Shown here: piece by piece, positions 55,882-64,000 of the stretch
How positions within the stretch are numbered: position 1 is the first letter of the stretch
Layout: each line of letters starts with the position of its first letter
NCBI GenBank assembly: GCA_010356995.1
Contig: ML996692.1
Span: 1,337,021 to 1,401,020, forward strand
DNA from: Trichodelitschia bisporula
Taxonomy: Eukaryota; Ascomycota; Dothideomycetes; Phaeotrichales; Phaeotrichaceae
Reading direction: 5' to 3'
DNA length: 64,000 bases
The notes under the pieces: model-generated
Told to the model about the DNA's origin: nothing
The model's database searches: none
The model's input: the letters and a program-made list of their open reading frames with translations, nothing else
Program-made: the position numbers and the translations under genes

Positions 55882-56533
55882 TCAATGCCAGTGGGCAGGC
55901 AGCTCAGCAACTCCCGGCACTATCACTGTACGGCTAGCATCCTTGCCTATTCGTGACGGCACAGACCCAGCTCGGCTCGGCGGCCAGATGATGCCCACAG
56001 CACGACCGGTAATCAAGCCCGAGGGTATCTAGACAGTCAGAACTTCGCCCTCGTGTTATTCTGATACGCACCGGTCCAAAGTCGTGGCTATCGAAGCTGT
56101 CCCGCCAGTTGTCCCCCTCCACAAAGACGTGTCCAGGCGGGACATGCACAGCCGGCGCCTGCGGTCCCATTCCAAAGCGCTTCCCCGCCTCCGCTTCGCT
56201 CCCCACGCGCCGCATATCACGCCAGACGACATCTCCCGGCAAGCCCACGACGCGCTTCACGCTCATGCTCTCAGGGTCGTGCGGCTTCCAGAAGGCAACA
56301 ACATCTCCCCGCTGTAGGGTCAACCGCGTTGCCCGTGTTGAATCGGCCGTCTCGCTGCGAAAGTCACCCTTCCGGACGAGAATCGCGTCGCGGCGGCCGG
56401 CGAGGTTGTAGTCTGGTGAGAGTGCGGGCGCCATCGAGTTGCCCGTGACTACATGGGCGTCAAACACGCGGTCATTGACAGTGACGACGATTGCGCCAGC
56501 AACGAGAGTGCGAAAGGCGATCTTGGCGGCCAT
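55882..56533 (-). CDS. imp2: Mitochondrial inner membrane protease subunit 2
   Basis: Signal-peptidase-type (S26) subunit that trims sorting signals on the intermembrane-space side of the inner membrane. Exons 56533-56072 and 56028-55882 (43-nt intron, GTGCGT...CTAG) give 202 residues. A single N-terminal hydrophobic segment (FRTLVAGAIVVTVNDRVF) precedes GNSMAPAL with the nucleophile Ser33. The general base is Lys93 in SVKRVVGLPGD. VPPGHVFVEGDNWRDSFDSH and FGP(I) form the later S26 boxes. Exon 2 reads PSGLITGRAVGIIWPPSRAG, matching the conserved end of the family. Imp2 fits better than Imp1 because the motif NSM is followed by APAL and the GDNWRDSFDSHDFGP box is of the Imp2 type. Confidence 0.93.
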
Positions 56534-56703
56534 GCTCCATGCTGGTGTGGGTGTTGATAGTCGAGTAGTGTATCGAGTTCGTTCTTTCTGTCCGGGTAAT
56601 CCCCGTTCCGTCCAAGACGCTCAGGCGGCCGCTCCCGCCTTAGTCATCACATATCATCGACATTCGACAATCTTCGCGCGCACCGTTACCACGTATCATC
56701 AAC
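56534..56703. promoter_or_regulatory. Short bidirectional promoter, imp2 / spf1
   Basis: Only 170 bp separate the divergent start codons, so both core promoters must lie here. No TATA box is evident; CT-rich and ATCA-rich segments precede the spf1 ATG. Confidence 0.6.
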
Positions 56704-59700
56704 ATGCCGCTCGTCGACAACCCCCAAATACGGGGCGCTTCGTTGCACAATCCCCTCCCCCCGAGTTTGCACCTCTACGCATGGCCTTTCCTCGTCATCT
56801 GGCCCATCTTCTTCGCCGTGTACCTCTCACCGACGCGCTATGAACGCCACATCGGCGGCCAGGAGTGGACCTTCGTCTTCGCCGGCAGCATCTTCTCGCT
56901 GCAGGCACTCGTCTGGCTGAGCACAAAGTGGAGCGTCGACGTCCGCGCGCTTTTTACTACCATTGGAGCGCGCGATGTCCGCTCGGCGACGCTGATCAAG
57001 GTGCTCCCCGTGGCCAATGCCGGCGCTCCCGAGATCGTGCCCATTGAGCGGCAGACGGTCAACGGTGCGTCCGTTACGTCGTTTTCCTTCCAGAAGCGCC
57101 GCTTTCTATACAATCCCGAAACCAACTCCTTCGCGCCGGTTCCCTACATTCTTGACCACGAGCCGAAGCCGGCTCTCCGCACATTTCAACGCAGCAAAGG
57201 CCTTTCCGCCGCCGACGTCAACCGCCTTCAACAGCAATATGGCGACAATGCGTTCGATATTCCGGTTCCGACCTTTACCGAGCTCTTCCAGGAGCACGCC
57301 GTCGCGCCGTTCTTTGTCTTTCAGGTCTTCTGCGTTGGGTTGTGGATGCTGGATGAATACTGGTACTACTCGCTGTTCACGCTGTTCATGCTCGTTGCCT
57401 TTGAAAGTACCGTCGTGTGGCAGCGGCAACGCACACTGAGCGAGTTCCGCGGCATGAGCATCAAGCCGTACGACCTGTGGGTGTTCCGCCAGCACAAGTG
57501 GCAGGAGCTGCAGAGCGACAAGCTGCTGCCGGGCGATTTGGTGTCGGTCGGCCGCACCAAGGAAGACAGTGGTGTCGCGTGCGATATGCTGCTCGTTGAG
57601 GGCACGGCTATTGTCAACGAGGCCATGCTCTCCGGCGAGAGTACCCCGGTTCTGAAGGATTCCGTCCAGCTGCGCCCCGGTGACGCGCCCATCGATCCCG
57701 AAGGCGTCGACAAGAACTCGTTCCTCTACGGTGGTACTAAGGTACTACAGGTCAGCCACGGCATCGCGGCCGACGATGATGCTGTCCCGGTGTCGTTGTC
57801 TGGTGTCCCCCCGCCGCCTGACAAAGGGGCCATGGCCGTTGTGCTCAAGACCGGCTTCGAGACCAGCCAGGGCACCCTCGTGCGGACGATGATTTTTGCG
57901 ACTGAACGCGTGTCGGCCAACAACGTCGAAGCCCTGTTCTTCATTTTGTTCCTGCTGGTCTTCGCCATTGCCGCCTCTTGGTACGTCTGGAAGGAGGGCG
58001 TTATCCGCGACCGCAAGCGCTCGAAGCTGCTGCTCGACTGTGTTCTTATCATTACGAGTGTTGTTCCGCCGGAGCTCCCCATGGAGCTGAGCCTTGCCGT
58101 CAACACGAGTCTTGCCGCGCTCAGCAAATACGCCATCTTCTGCACTGAGCCCTTCCGCATCCCGTACGCCGGCCGCGTCGACGTCGCCTGCTTCGACAAG
58201 ACCGGCACTCTCACCGGCGAGGATCTTGTTGTTGACGGCATCGCTGGGCTTTCTCTTGGTGACCCGACCGCCGCCGCCGAGGCTGATGGCGCGCAGACTA
58301 GCGTCGTCGCCGTCGATAAGGTACCCGCCGGGACAACGCTTGTGCTGGCCACCGCGCACGCGCTCGTGAAGCTCGACGATGGCGAGATTGTCGGCGAGCC
58401 GATGGAGCGCGCGACCCTCGCCTCGCTCGGCTGGACCCTCGGTCGCAGCGACATCCTCACCGGCAAGCACTCTGGCGGCCCCGAGATGGTTCAGATCCGC
58501 CGCCGCTTCCAGTTCTCGTCCGCCCTCAAGCGCCAGAGCTCCATTGCAACCGTCGTCACCACGAACAAGACCGGCAAGAAGACACGCGCGACGTTGGTTG
58601 GCGTCAAGGGTGCCCCTGAGACCATCCGCCGCATGCTCGTCCAGACGCCCCCCAAGTACGAGGAGACGTTCAAGCACTTTACGCGCAAGGGTGGCCGTGT
58701 GCTGGCGCTCGCGTACCGCTACCTCACGACAGACTCCGAGCTCGGCCAGAATCGCATCAACGATCTCAAGCGTGAGGATGTCGAGAAAGACTTGCACTTT
58801 GCCGGCTTCCTCGTGCTGCAGACGCCCCTCAAGGACGACGCAAAGCAGGCTGTGCGCATGCTGAACGAGAGCAGCCACCGCTGCATCATGATTACCGGTG
58901 ACAATCCCCTCACCGCCGTCCACGTCGCGCGTGAGGTCGAAATCGTCGACCGCGATGTTTTGATTCTTGATGCCCCGGAGGACGACGACTCCGGCGAGAA
59001 GCTCGTCTGGCGCAGCGTCGACGACAAGATCAGCATCCACGTCGACCCACAGGCGCCACTCGACCGCGACATCCTCGCTACCAAAGATCTCTGCGTTACC
59101 GGCTACGCGCTCGCCAAGTTCCGCGATCAGCCGGCATGGGCGCAGCTGATCCGGCACACATGGGTCTATGCGCGTGTGTCGCCGAAGCAGAAGGAGGACA
59201 TCCTGCTCGGGTTGAAGGACGCCGGATACACGACCCTTATGTGCGGCGACGGCACCAATGACGTCGGTGCCCTCAAGCAGGCTCATATCGGCGTCGCACT
59301 GCTCAACGGCACTCGCGAAGACCTCGAGAAGATTTCCGACCACTTCAAGATCACGCGCATGAAGGAAATATATGAGAAGCAGGTTGCCATGATGAAGCGC
59401 TTCAACCAGCCCGCGCCGCCCGCCCCCCCCATGATTGCCCACCTGTACCCACCCGGCCCGAGCAACCCGCATTACGAGAAGGCCGTCGAAAGCCAGCTTG
59501 CGCGCAAGGGTATCACTGCTCCTGCTGAGACCGCTGTTGCGGCGCCAGAGAAGGAGAAAGAGCTCACTCCCGCTGAAAAGAAGAAGCTGGCCGCACAGCA
59601 GAGCGCGCAGTCCATGGCGGAAAAGTTCACGTCGTCGATGCTGCAGCAGGAACTCGACGACAGCGAGCCGCCGACCATCAAGCTGGGCGACGCGTCTGTC

Positions 59701-60645
59701 GCTGCCCCGTTTACCAGCAAGCTCGCCAACGTCGTCGCCATTCCGAATATCATCCGCCAAGGCCGCTGCACCCTCGTCGCGACAATCCAGATGTACAAGA
59801 TCCTTGCGCTCAACTGCCTCATCAGCGCGTACAGCCTGAGCGTTCTATACCTCGACGGCATCAAGTTCGGCGACGGGCAGGTGACCATCAGCGGCATGAT
59901 GATGAGCGTGTGCTTCCTGTCGATCTCGCGTGCCAAGGTATGTCTGGTCAGTTTATTCCCATCGCCGCTAACAGCCGCAGCCCGTGGACAAGCTCTCCAA
60001 GGAGCGCCCGCAGAACAACATCTTCAACTGGTACATCATCGGCTCTGTCCTCGGCCAGTTCGCCATCCACATTGCGACACTAATCTACATCTCGCAATAC
60101 GTGCAGCGCACCGAACCGTAAGCCGTCTGCTGTCCGCTGCACCGCATCCGCTGACACTGTACAGGAAAAAGGACAATCCCGATCTTGAGGGCGAGTTCGA
60201 ACCGTCGCTCCTCAACAGCGCCATCTACCTGTTGCAGCTCATCCAGCAGATCTCCACCTTCTCCATCAACTACCAGGGCCGACCGTTCCGTGAGTCGATC
60301 CGCGAGAACCGCGCCATGTGGTACGGACTCGTCATCGTTTCGGGCGTGGCATTTAGCTGTGCAACCGAATTCATCCCCGAGATCAACGTCAAGCTGAAGC
60401 TGGTCCCGTTCACCACCGCCTTCAAGCTGACGCTGACGTCCGTCATGATCATTGACTACGCCGGCTGCTGGATCGTTGAGCAAGTCTTCAAGTGGGCCTT
60501 CAGCGACTACCGGCCCAAGGACATTGCCATCCGCCGGCCCGACCAGCTTGCTTTTGAGGAGGAGCGCAATCGCGCGGAGGCCGAAGCCGAGGAGCAGAAG
60601 CGGGAGGCGGAAGAGGCAGAGAAGCTGGCTGCGCTTGGGGCATGA
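56704..60645 (+). CDS. spf1: P5A-type ATPase Spf1 (ER transmembrane helix dislocase)
   Basis: ER P5A ATPase; characterised homologues remove misinserted transmembrane helices from the ER. Exons 56704-59937, 59981-60117 and 60165-60645 (introns 43 and 47 nt) give 1,283 residues. N-terminal membrane helices (LHLYAWPFLVIWPIFFAVYL) lead to the actuator TGES-type loop MLSGESTPVLK. PPELPMELSLAV is the P5A-specific M4 signature. FDKTGTLTGED holds the phosphorylated Asp at about residue 498. MITGDNPLTAVHVAREV and CGDGTNDVGALKQAHIGVAL are the P-domain boxes. After splicing the C-terminus continues SRAKPVDKLSKERPQNNIFN, IYISQYVQRTEPKKDNPDLE and the last helices, ending in a charged coiled tail (EERNRAEAEAEEQKREAEEA). 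A long acidic/Ala cytosolic insert (about 900-1000) is typical of fungal Spf1. Confidence 0.96.
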   Translation: MPLVDNPQIRGASLHNPLPPSLHLYAWPFLVIWPIFFAVYLSPTRYERHIGGQEWTFVFAGSIFSLQALVWLSTKWSVDVRALFTTIGARDVRSATLIKVLPVANAGAPEIVPIERQTVNGASVTSFSFQKRRFLYNPETNSFAPVPYILDHEPKPALRTFQRSKGLSAADVNRLQQQYGDNAFDIPVPTFTELFQEHAVAPFFVFQVFCVGLWMLDEYWYYSLFTLFMLVAFESTVVWQRQRTLSEFRGMSIKPYDLWVFRQHKWQELQSDKLLPGDLVSVGRTKEDSGVACDMLLVEGTAIVNEAMLSGESTPVLKDSVQLRPGDAPIDPEGVDKNSFLYGGTKVLQVSHGIAADDDAVPVSLSGVPPPPDKGAMAVVLKTGFETSQGTLVRTMIFATERVSANNVEALFFILFLLVFAIAASWYVWKEGVIRDRKRSKLLLDCVLIITSVVPPELPMELSLAVNTSLAALSKYAIFCTEPFRIPYAGRVDVACFDKTGTLTGEDLVVDGIAGLSLGDPTAAAEADGAQTSVVAVDKVPAGTTLVLATAHALVKLDDGEIVGEPMERATLASLGWTLGRSDILTGKHSGGPEMVQIRRRFQFSSALKRQSSIATVVTTNKTGKKTRATLVGVKGAPETIRRMLVQTPPKYEETFKHFTRKGGRVLALAYRYLTTDSELGQNRINDLKREDVEKDLHFAGFLVLQTPLKDDAKQAVRMLNESSHRCIMITGDNPLTAVHVAREVEIVDRDVLILDAPEDDDSGEKLVWRSVDDKISIHVDPQAPLDRDILATKDLCVTGYALAKFRDQPAWAQLIRHTWVYARVSPKQKEDILLGLKDAGYTTLMCGDGTNDVGALKQAHIGVALLNGTREDLEKISDHFKITRMKEIYEKQVAMMKRFNQPAPPAPPMIAHLYPPGPSNPHYEKAVESQLARKGITAPAETAVAAPEKEKELTPAEKKKLAAQQSAQSMAEKFTSSMLQQELDDSEPPTIKLGDASVAAPFTSKLANVVAIPNIIRQGRCTLVATIQMYKILALNCLISAYSLSVLYLDGIKFGDGQVTISGMMMSVCFLSISRAKVCLVSLFPSPLTAAARGQALQGAPAEQHLQLVHHRLCPRPVRHPHCDTNLHLAIRAAHRTVSRLLSAAPHPLTLYRKKDNPDLEGEFEPSLLNSAIYLLQLIQQISTFSINYQGRPFRESIRENRAMWYGLVIVSGVAFSCATEFIPEINVKLKLVPFTTAFKLTLTSVMIIDYAGCWIVEQVFKWAFSDYRPKDIAIRRPDQLAFEEERNRAEAEAEEQKREAEEAEKLAALGA

Positions 60646-61138
60646 GGCGGACATGGGGTCTGGATGTAATGTAGATCAATAGACTTATATAATTGTCTGT
60701 CACTTGTACGCAAGCCATGTTCCATGCCAACGCTCCAACCGCACCCGTCCCATATGTAGCGTACCGCTCGACTAGCTTTATCACGTAATAATTTTAGATG
60801 TCGTGGGCATGCTTGCGCGCTAAGATATTTACATCTAAATAGATCTATCGATAGAATGTCATCATCGGCTATGCGCGAAGTTAATACAAATCGAAGATTT
60901 ACGCTTATAACTCCCCGATACTCAGCTAGTTATCCGGTTGTCAACTGGTTACCCGGTACTTAGCGAGTTACCCGGTACTTAGAGCGTTGCCCAGTACTAA
61001 GGGATAGAAGGAGAGTGTCACGGTGCCAGCGAAGAGCGGTGCAAAAACCATAGATTGCTTCGAGACGATGATGAAGAGTTGGAGAAGTAATCTACAAGGA
61101 TGGGTGGGCAAAAGCATAACCGCAGTGTGGGGGCTCTG

Positions 61139-61182
61139 GCGCCAGTCACATGACTGCGCCAGTCACATGACTGCGCCAGTCC
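61139..61182. repeat. 17-bp tandem repeat, two and a half copies
   Basis: Units GCGCCAGTCACATGACT at 61139-61155 and 61156-61172, then a partial GCGCCAGTCC. Each full unit contains the near-palindrome GTCACATGAC, a possible E-box-like site. Confidence 0.85.
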
Positions 61183-61272
61183 CCATACGTCACCTAGGTA
61201 CTGTGCTGCCACCCTGACCACATCATGGCCTGAGGCATCACACCGTGCATGGCCAGAACCATGACAAAGGAC

Positions 61273-61361
61273 CCACCCGGAAAAGTAATGACACCGCCCT
61301 CGCGGCGTTTTGTGAGGCATGGCCAGTGAACCGGGAGAGGAATCATTACTTTTCTGGGTGG
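61273..61361. repeat. Inverted repeat, 19-bp arms
   Basis: Arms 61273-61291 and 61343-61361 are reverse complements with one mismatch (core GAAAAGTAATGA / TCATTACTTTTC), separated by 51 nt. It could form a hairpin or be the remnant of a small inverted-repeat transposon; no target-site duplication was established. Confidence 0.75.
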
Positions 61362-61493
61362 ACTTTGGACCCCTAACATATATTCGGCCTGGTACCGTAG
61401 TACTACACACCATGCTGACGTACGCAACGCATGTGGCTTCTGGAGTGCACTCTGTCCGCTTTGGGACTCTTGAACCAACTGTCCCTGCGACCA

Positions 61494-61583
61494 CAGGTAT
61501 ATAAATGCTACGCCCCAGTCAAAGTTTACAGTCATTCATCACAATCCATTAACCTCAACTCGAATAATCACACGTCGAAAAAA
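61494..61583 (+). promoter_or_regulatory. Possible core promoter of the small 61584 gene
   Basis: A TATA-like GTATATAAATG lies about 85 bp before the ATG, followed by a CA-rich leader with AATCACA/CATCACAATCC motifs and an A-run directly before the start (GTCGAAAAAAATGGC). Confidence 0.45.
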
Positions 61584-61790
61584 ATGGCAAAGGACATGTC
61601 TGATTCCGCCTCCAAGTGGTCCATGGTGACTTTAGACACGATCATCAAATATCTCATGTTCTCGAAAGAGAGGCAAGCGTGCCTGGCCCAATCGCGCCCG
61701 ACCCCAAAAGCAGTCGATAGTGACGAGCTTCGCGCTGAACGGCTGAAGGAGCAGGAGGAAATCTTCGAGTACCTTTGTACGAGTGGATAG
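61584..61790 (+). CDS. Putative small protein, 68 residues
   Basis: A short single-exon frame with a good start context (six A residues before ATGG) and an upstream TATA-like box. The peptide begins MAKDMSDSASKWSMVTLDTI, contains a hydrophobic/amphipathic helix (IIKYLMFSKERQ) and ends with a charged helix (DELRAERLKEQEEIFEYLC). No family is recognised. Composition looks protein-like, not random, but expression is unproven and chance remains possible. Confidence 0.42.
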   Translation: MAKDMSDSASKWSMVTLDTIIKYLMFSKERQACLAQSRPTPKAVDSDELRAERLKEQEEIFEYLCTSG

Positions 61791-62940
61791 GTAGGATAAG
61801 AACCCAATATGCTTTAGAATCGCGACTATTTCATGGTAGACTGGCTCATGTAAAGACGAGACGTAAGGCACAAAGGCACCAAATAAGTACTGTCAAGGCA
61901 CTCATGAGTATGGAAGGGACCCATCTGTGAGTTGGGCAGGGAGTGACGGTCAACACTAGGCCTAAGGCCAGTAATTGAGAGGGGCAGTGGAAGGCGATAT
62001 GCGACTGCTGTTTACACACTGCTGAGGGCTCCGAGACGCTGCTGTCTTCTTTGTCCTTTTCTAACCATTTCAAAAGCTTACTTGTACTTTGCCTGTGACG
62101 AGGCCTTGCCTACGTCACCTACCCTCCATCTTGCTTTCGCCCACTCTGGCTGCCATCCGCAGTTGCAGATACCAACATTTGGTCCTGAACTCCAGCGGAT
62201 CGCGCACCATCCTCCCAATGCCGAGGCATTCAAGCTATGCACCGCTAGCCTCAAAGAAGGAAAGCACCGGGCGGGTTCGTAGGTGCTTAAATCTACTCAA
62301 CGTCGTCTAACAATGCTGATCGCTGGTGGTGTCCAGTCTGGAGTAGTGGGGCAGATGAAAGTGGGGCTCGCGCAAGCGCAGGCGCAGGTGCGACCCGTCA
62401 GACGCCTGTAAGCCGATCCCATCCTACTCAGTTTTGACATCAAGCCGTCAACTAGAACTATCAACTTCAGTTTTGAGAGTGACATGATGCTCCACGTTTG
62501 CACTCATTTTGGCTTGCGATGCTACTGCCCTCCCTCTGCTTCTCGCCCGCCCTCTGCTTCTCGCCCGGCGAGTTCCCACTGGTCCTCCTTCTGGGGTTGG
62601 GGGACAGCGTGTCCCTCGAGATAGGCTGTCGATGGTCAGGCTGCGCCCTCCGGTGCCGGGACCAGCTGCAGCTGTTACTGGACGGCCAGGACAGACCGAG
62701 AATGCCTTTGCGCACTTATCACAGCCTCCACGTAGTGCACGGGGCTGGGAGCGCCGAGCCCCCCCGCACTGAGTAATCCCACAGCTGAGGGCGAGTCGCT
62801 CGCGGACCTGGTTCATTTCCCATCAGCTTTTCGCCTCTCCAGCATCTCGCAACTGAGCAATGAAGCGTCTTAACAGCTCTGAACCATCATGGTACGTATT
62901 CTCCTTCGCTACAACTGCCCTTGCTCCTTAAGGCCGATGT

Positions 62941-64000
62941 ATGCCGTTTTCACTCCCATTTGTGGTGCAGTTGTATTCACTGTATCTGAGCTCTTTCCAC
63001 CATTGCTTTTGGTCCTCACCAACCGTGTTCAAGAGAAAATTTCGGAACATACTAAGGCCTAAACCTGGCAAGAAACGCGATGAAGCCGGTGACGGGACCA
63101 AGTCTGGCGCAGCTGATAATCATGTCGCACTCCGTCCCTCCGTCGGCCAGCCCTCCACCGAGCCCAGCGAGCAACGCGTGCCACGATCATCGTCGAGTCC
63201 CGGCCCCACAGGCCGCGAGACGGTTGTTCCCACATCGCTACCAAACTTGCGCACCCTAACCCTCGTCGCGGCGCCAAGCGGTTCTCCCGCTGTGGATATC
63301 ATATTCGTTCACGGACTCGGCGGTTCAAGCCATGCAACCTGGGCCAAAGACGGCACACCGGAGCTCTTCTGGCCAGGTGAATGGCTTCCGAAAGAGCGTG
63401 GCATGGAAAAGGCCAGGATTTTCACCTTTGGATACAACGCGGATTGGCTGTCGACCGAAGCCAACAACCAGACTATTGGGAATTTCGCCATGGACCTACT
63501 GGCCTTGATGGCTCGTAGCCGAAATAATGATACAGGCGAAAGCCACGAAATCGGAGCCATGCCTATTCTGTTTGTTGCCCACTCAATGGGAGGGTTGGTC
63601 GTGAAAAAAGCATACATCGATGCCCTAAATGCCCAAAGCAACCCAAAATACCTCCGAATCGGCTCCTCCGTCAATGCTGTGATCTTTCTGTCGACCCCCC
63701 ATATCGGCTCTGACGCGGCCCCATTGCTCGGAAAGCTCATTTCAGTGTCAGTCGTCCTTTCAGACACCCAGTTTAGGCACAGTCTGGAACGAAATTCGGA
63801 GACCTTGGAAACCATTAACGAAGGTTTCCGCCACCACACGGGCAAGCTTTTTCTTGCGTCCTTCTGGGAGACTTTGGAGACCCCCTTATTCGCCCAACTG
63901 AGCCACAAGTTTCCGGGCAAGGTTCAGGTCGTGGACAAAGGCTCGGCTAGACTTATGTGTACCGGGGAAATGTACATGTCCTTGCAGGCCGATCATCATG
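62941..64000 (+). CDS. DUF676/SesB-like alpha/beta hydrolase, 5' part, possibly the head of an NLR-type protein
   Basis: An open frame of 353 codons running off the right edge. The start MPFSLPFVVQLYSLYLSSFH is in frame without an intron; an alternative is a one-codon exon at 62889 spliced over 62892-62970. A basic, Ser/Pro-rich linker leads to the hydrolase: DIIFVHGLGGSSHATWAKDG (oxyanion strand, about residue 122), IFTFGYNADWLS, and ILFVAHSMGGLVVKKAYIDA with the nucleophile Ser near residue 215 in the GxSxG-like AHSMGG motif. VIFLSTPHIGSDAAPLL follows. This is the DUF676/PGAP1-like serine-hydrolase fold. In filamentous fungi it often forms the N-terminal effector domain of NACHT or NB-ARC STAND proteins (SesB type); whether such domains follow here lies outside the window. 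A stand-alone lipase-like protein is the alternative. Confidence 0.8.
   Translation, partial: MPFSLPFVVQLYSLYLSSFHHCFWSSPTVFKRKFRNILRPKPGKKRDEAGDGTKSGAADNHVALRPSVGQPSTEPSEQRVPRSSSSPGPTGRETVVPTSLPNLRTLTLVAAPSGSPAVDIIFVHGLGGSSHATWAKDGTPELFWPGEWLPKERGMEKARIFTFGYNADWLSTEANNQTIGNFAMDLLALMARSRNNDTGESHEIGAMPILFVAHSMGGLVVKKAYIDALNAQSNPKYLRIGSSVNAVIFLSTPHIGSDAAPLLGKLISVSVVLSDTQFRHSLERNSETLETINEGFRHHTGKLFLASFWETLETPLFAQLSHKFPGKVQVVDKGSARLMCTGEMYMSLQADHH

Larger units (their letters stand above)
60646..62940. other. Intergenic / accessory region, 2.3 kb
   Basis: More A/T-rich than the gene blocks. It contains imperfect repeats of the core ACCCGGTACTTAG near 60930-61000, a 17-bp tandem repeat (61139-61182), an imperfect inverted repeat (61273-61361) and a possible 68-residue gene (61584-61790). 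The rest shows nothing recognisable. Confidence 0.5.

Noticed and set aside
57745-59760. 671-codon minus frame inside spf1
   Set aside because: It is the exact antisense shadow of the P5A ATPase coding sequence, caused by codon bias; no protein-like motifs.
62860-62891. ATG at 62860 as start of the right-edge hydrolase
   Set aside because: Splicing from this frame at 62892 into 62971 gives an early stop; it could only act as a short upstream frame.
1-64000. CRISPR arrays, bacterial operons, rRNA genes, intact transposons
   Set aside because: None seen: no regularly spaced direct repeats with unique spacers, no rRNA-like sequence, and no transposase or reverse-transcriptase motifs in any frame; the window is eukaryotic nuclear DNA.

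Overview
The window is nuclear DNA of a filamentous ascomycete (Pezizomycotina-type). It is GC-rich with dense protein-coding genes. Introns are short (about 40-80 nt), with GT..AG ends and often a CTAAC/CTGAC branch site close to the acceptor. Genes lie on both strands without operons. The tRNAs are eukaryotic: two carry an intron after position 37 and one is an initiator tRNA-Met. A divergent pair of chitin synthases with myosin-like heads is typical of mould genomes. I cannot name the species.

Layout from left to right. 1-1102: 5' part of the mismatch-repair gene pms1 (minus, runs off the left edge). 2.5-4.4 kb: two small secreted proteins, one a Gly/Pro repeat protein and one cupin-like. 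4.8-6.2 kb: an O-methyltransferase. 7.2-13.0 kb: a Sec7 Arf-GEF. 14.4-16.1 kb: pyruvate dehydrogenase E2. 16.3 kb: initiator tRNA-Met. 17.4-18.7 kb: a secreted LsdA/Rds1-like ferritin-fold protein. 20.3 kb: tRNA-Arg(ACG) with intron. 21.9-35.5 kb: head-to-head myosin-head-like chitin synthases (class VII-type on minus, class V-type on plus) around a 2.6-kb shared upstream region. 37.0-40.2 kb: a 1,064-residue orphan, probably nuclear. 40.4-42.5 kb: a TatD-family hydrolase diverging from a small membrane protein. 42.8 kb: tRNA-Gly(GCC) with intron. 43.4-44.3 kb: GST-like protein. 45.4-46.7 kb: mitochondrial carrier. 48.9-50.8 kb: Zn2Cys6-type regulator whose DNA-binding exon does not read cleanly. 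51.3-53.2 kb: Pep7/Vac1-like FYVE protein. 53.4-54.3 kb: pirin. 54.5-55.2 kb: glycolipid transfer protein. 55.9-56.5 kb: Imp2 mitochondrial inner-membrane peptidase, diverging from the P5A ATPase spf1 (56.7-60.6 kb). 61.6 kb: possible 68-residue protein. 62.9-64.0 kb: 5' part of a DUF676-type alpha/beta hydrolase gene, possibly an NLR (runs off the right edge).

Most of the content is core housekeeping: DNA repair, Golgi and endosome traffic (Sec7, Pep7), mitochondria (E2, Imp2, carrier), lipid transfer, ER P5A ATPase and cell-wall synthesis. More lineage-variable parts are the small secreted proteins, the O-methyltransferase, the orphan, the Zn-cluster gene and the hydrolase at the right edge. 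The best leads for follow-up are short interstitial TTAGGG arrays (one supplies an intron's branch region and acceptor), two offsetting reading-frame discrepancies in the Zn-cluster gene, the nuclear-type orphan and the right-edge hydrolase. Exon boundaries were inferred by eye from splice signals and protein continuity, without transcript data.
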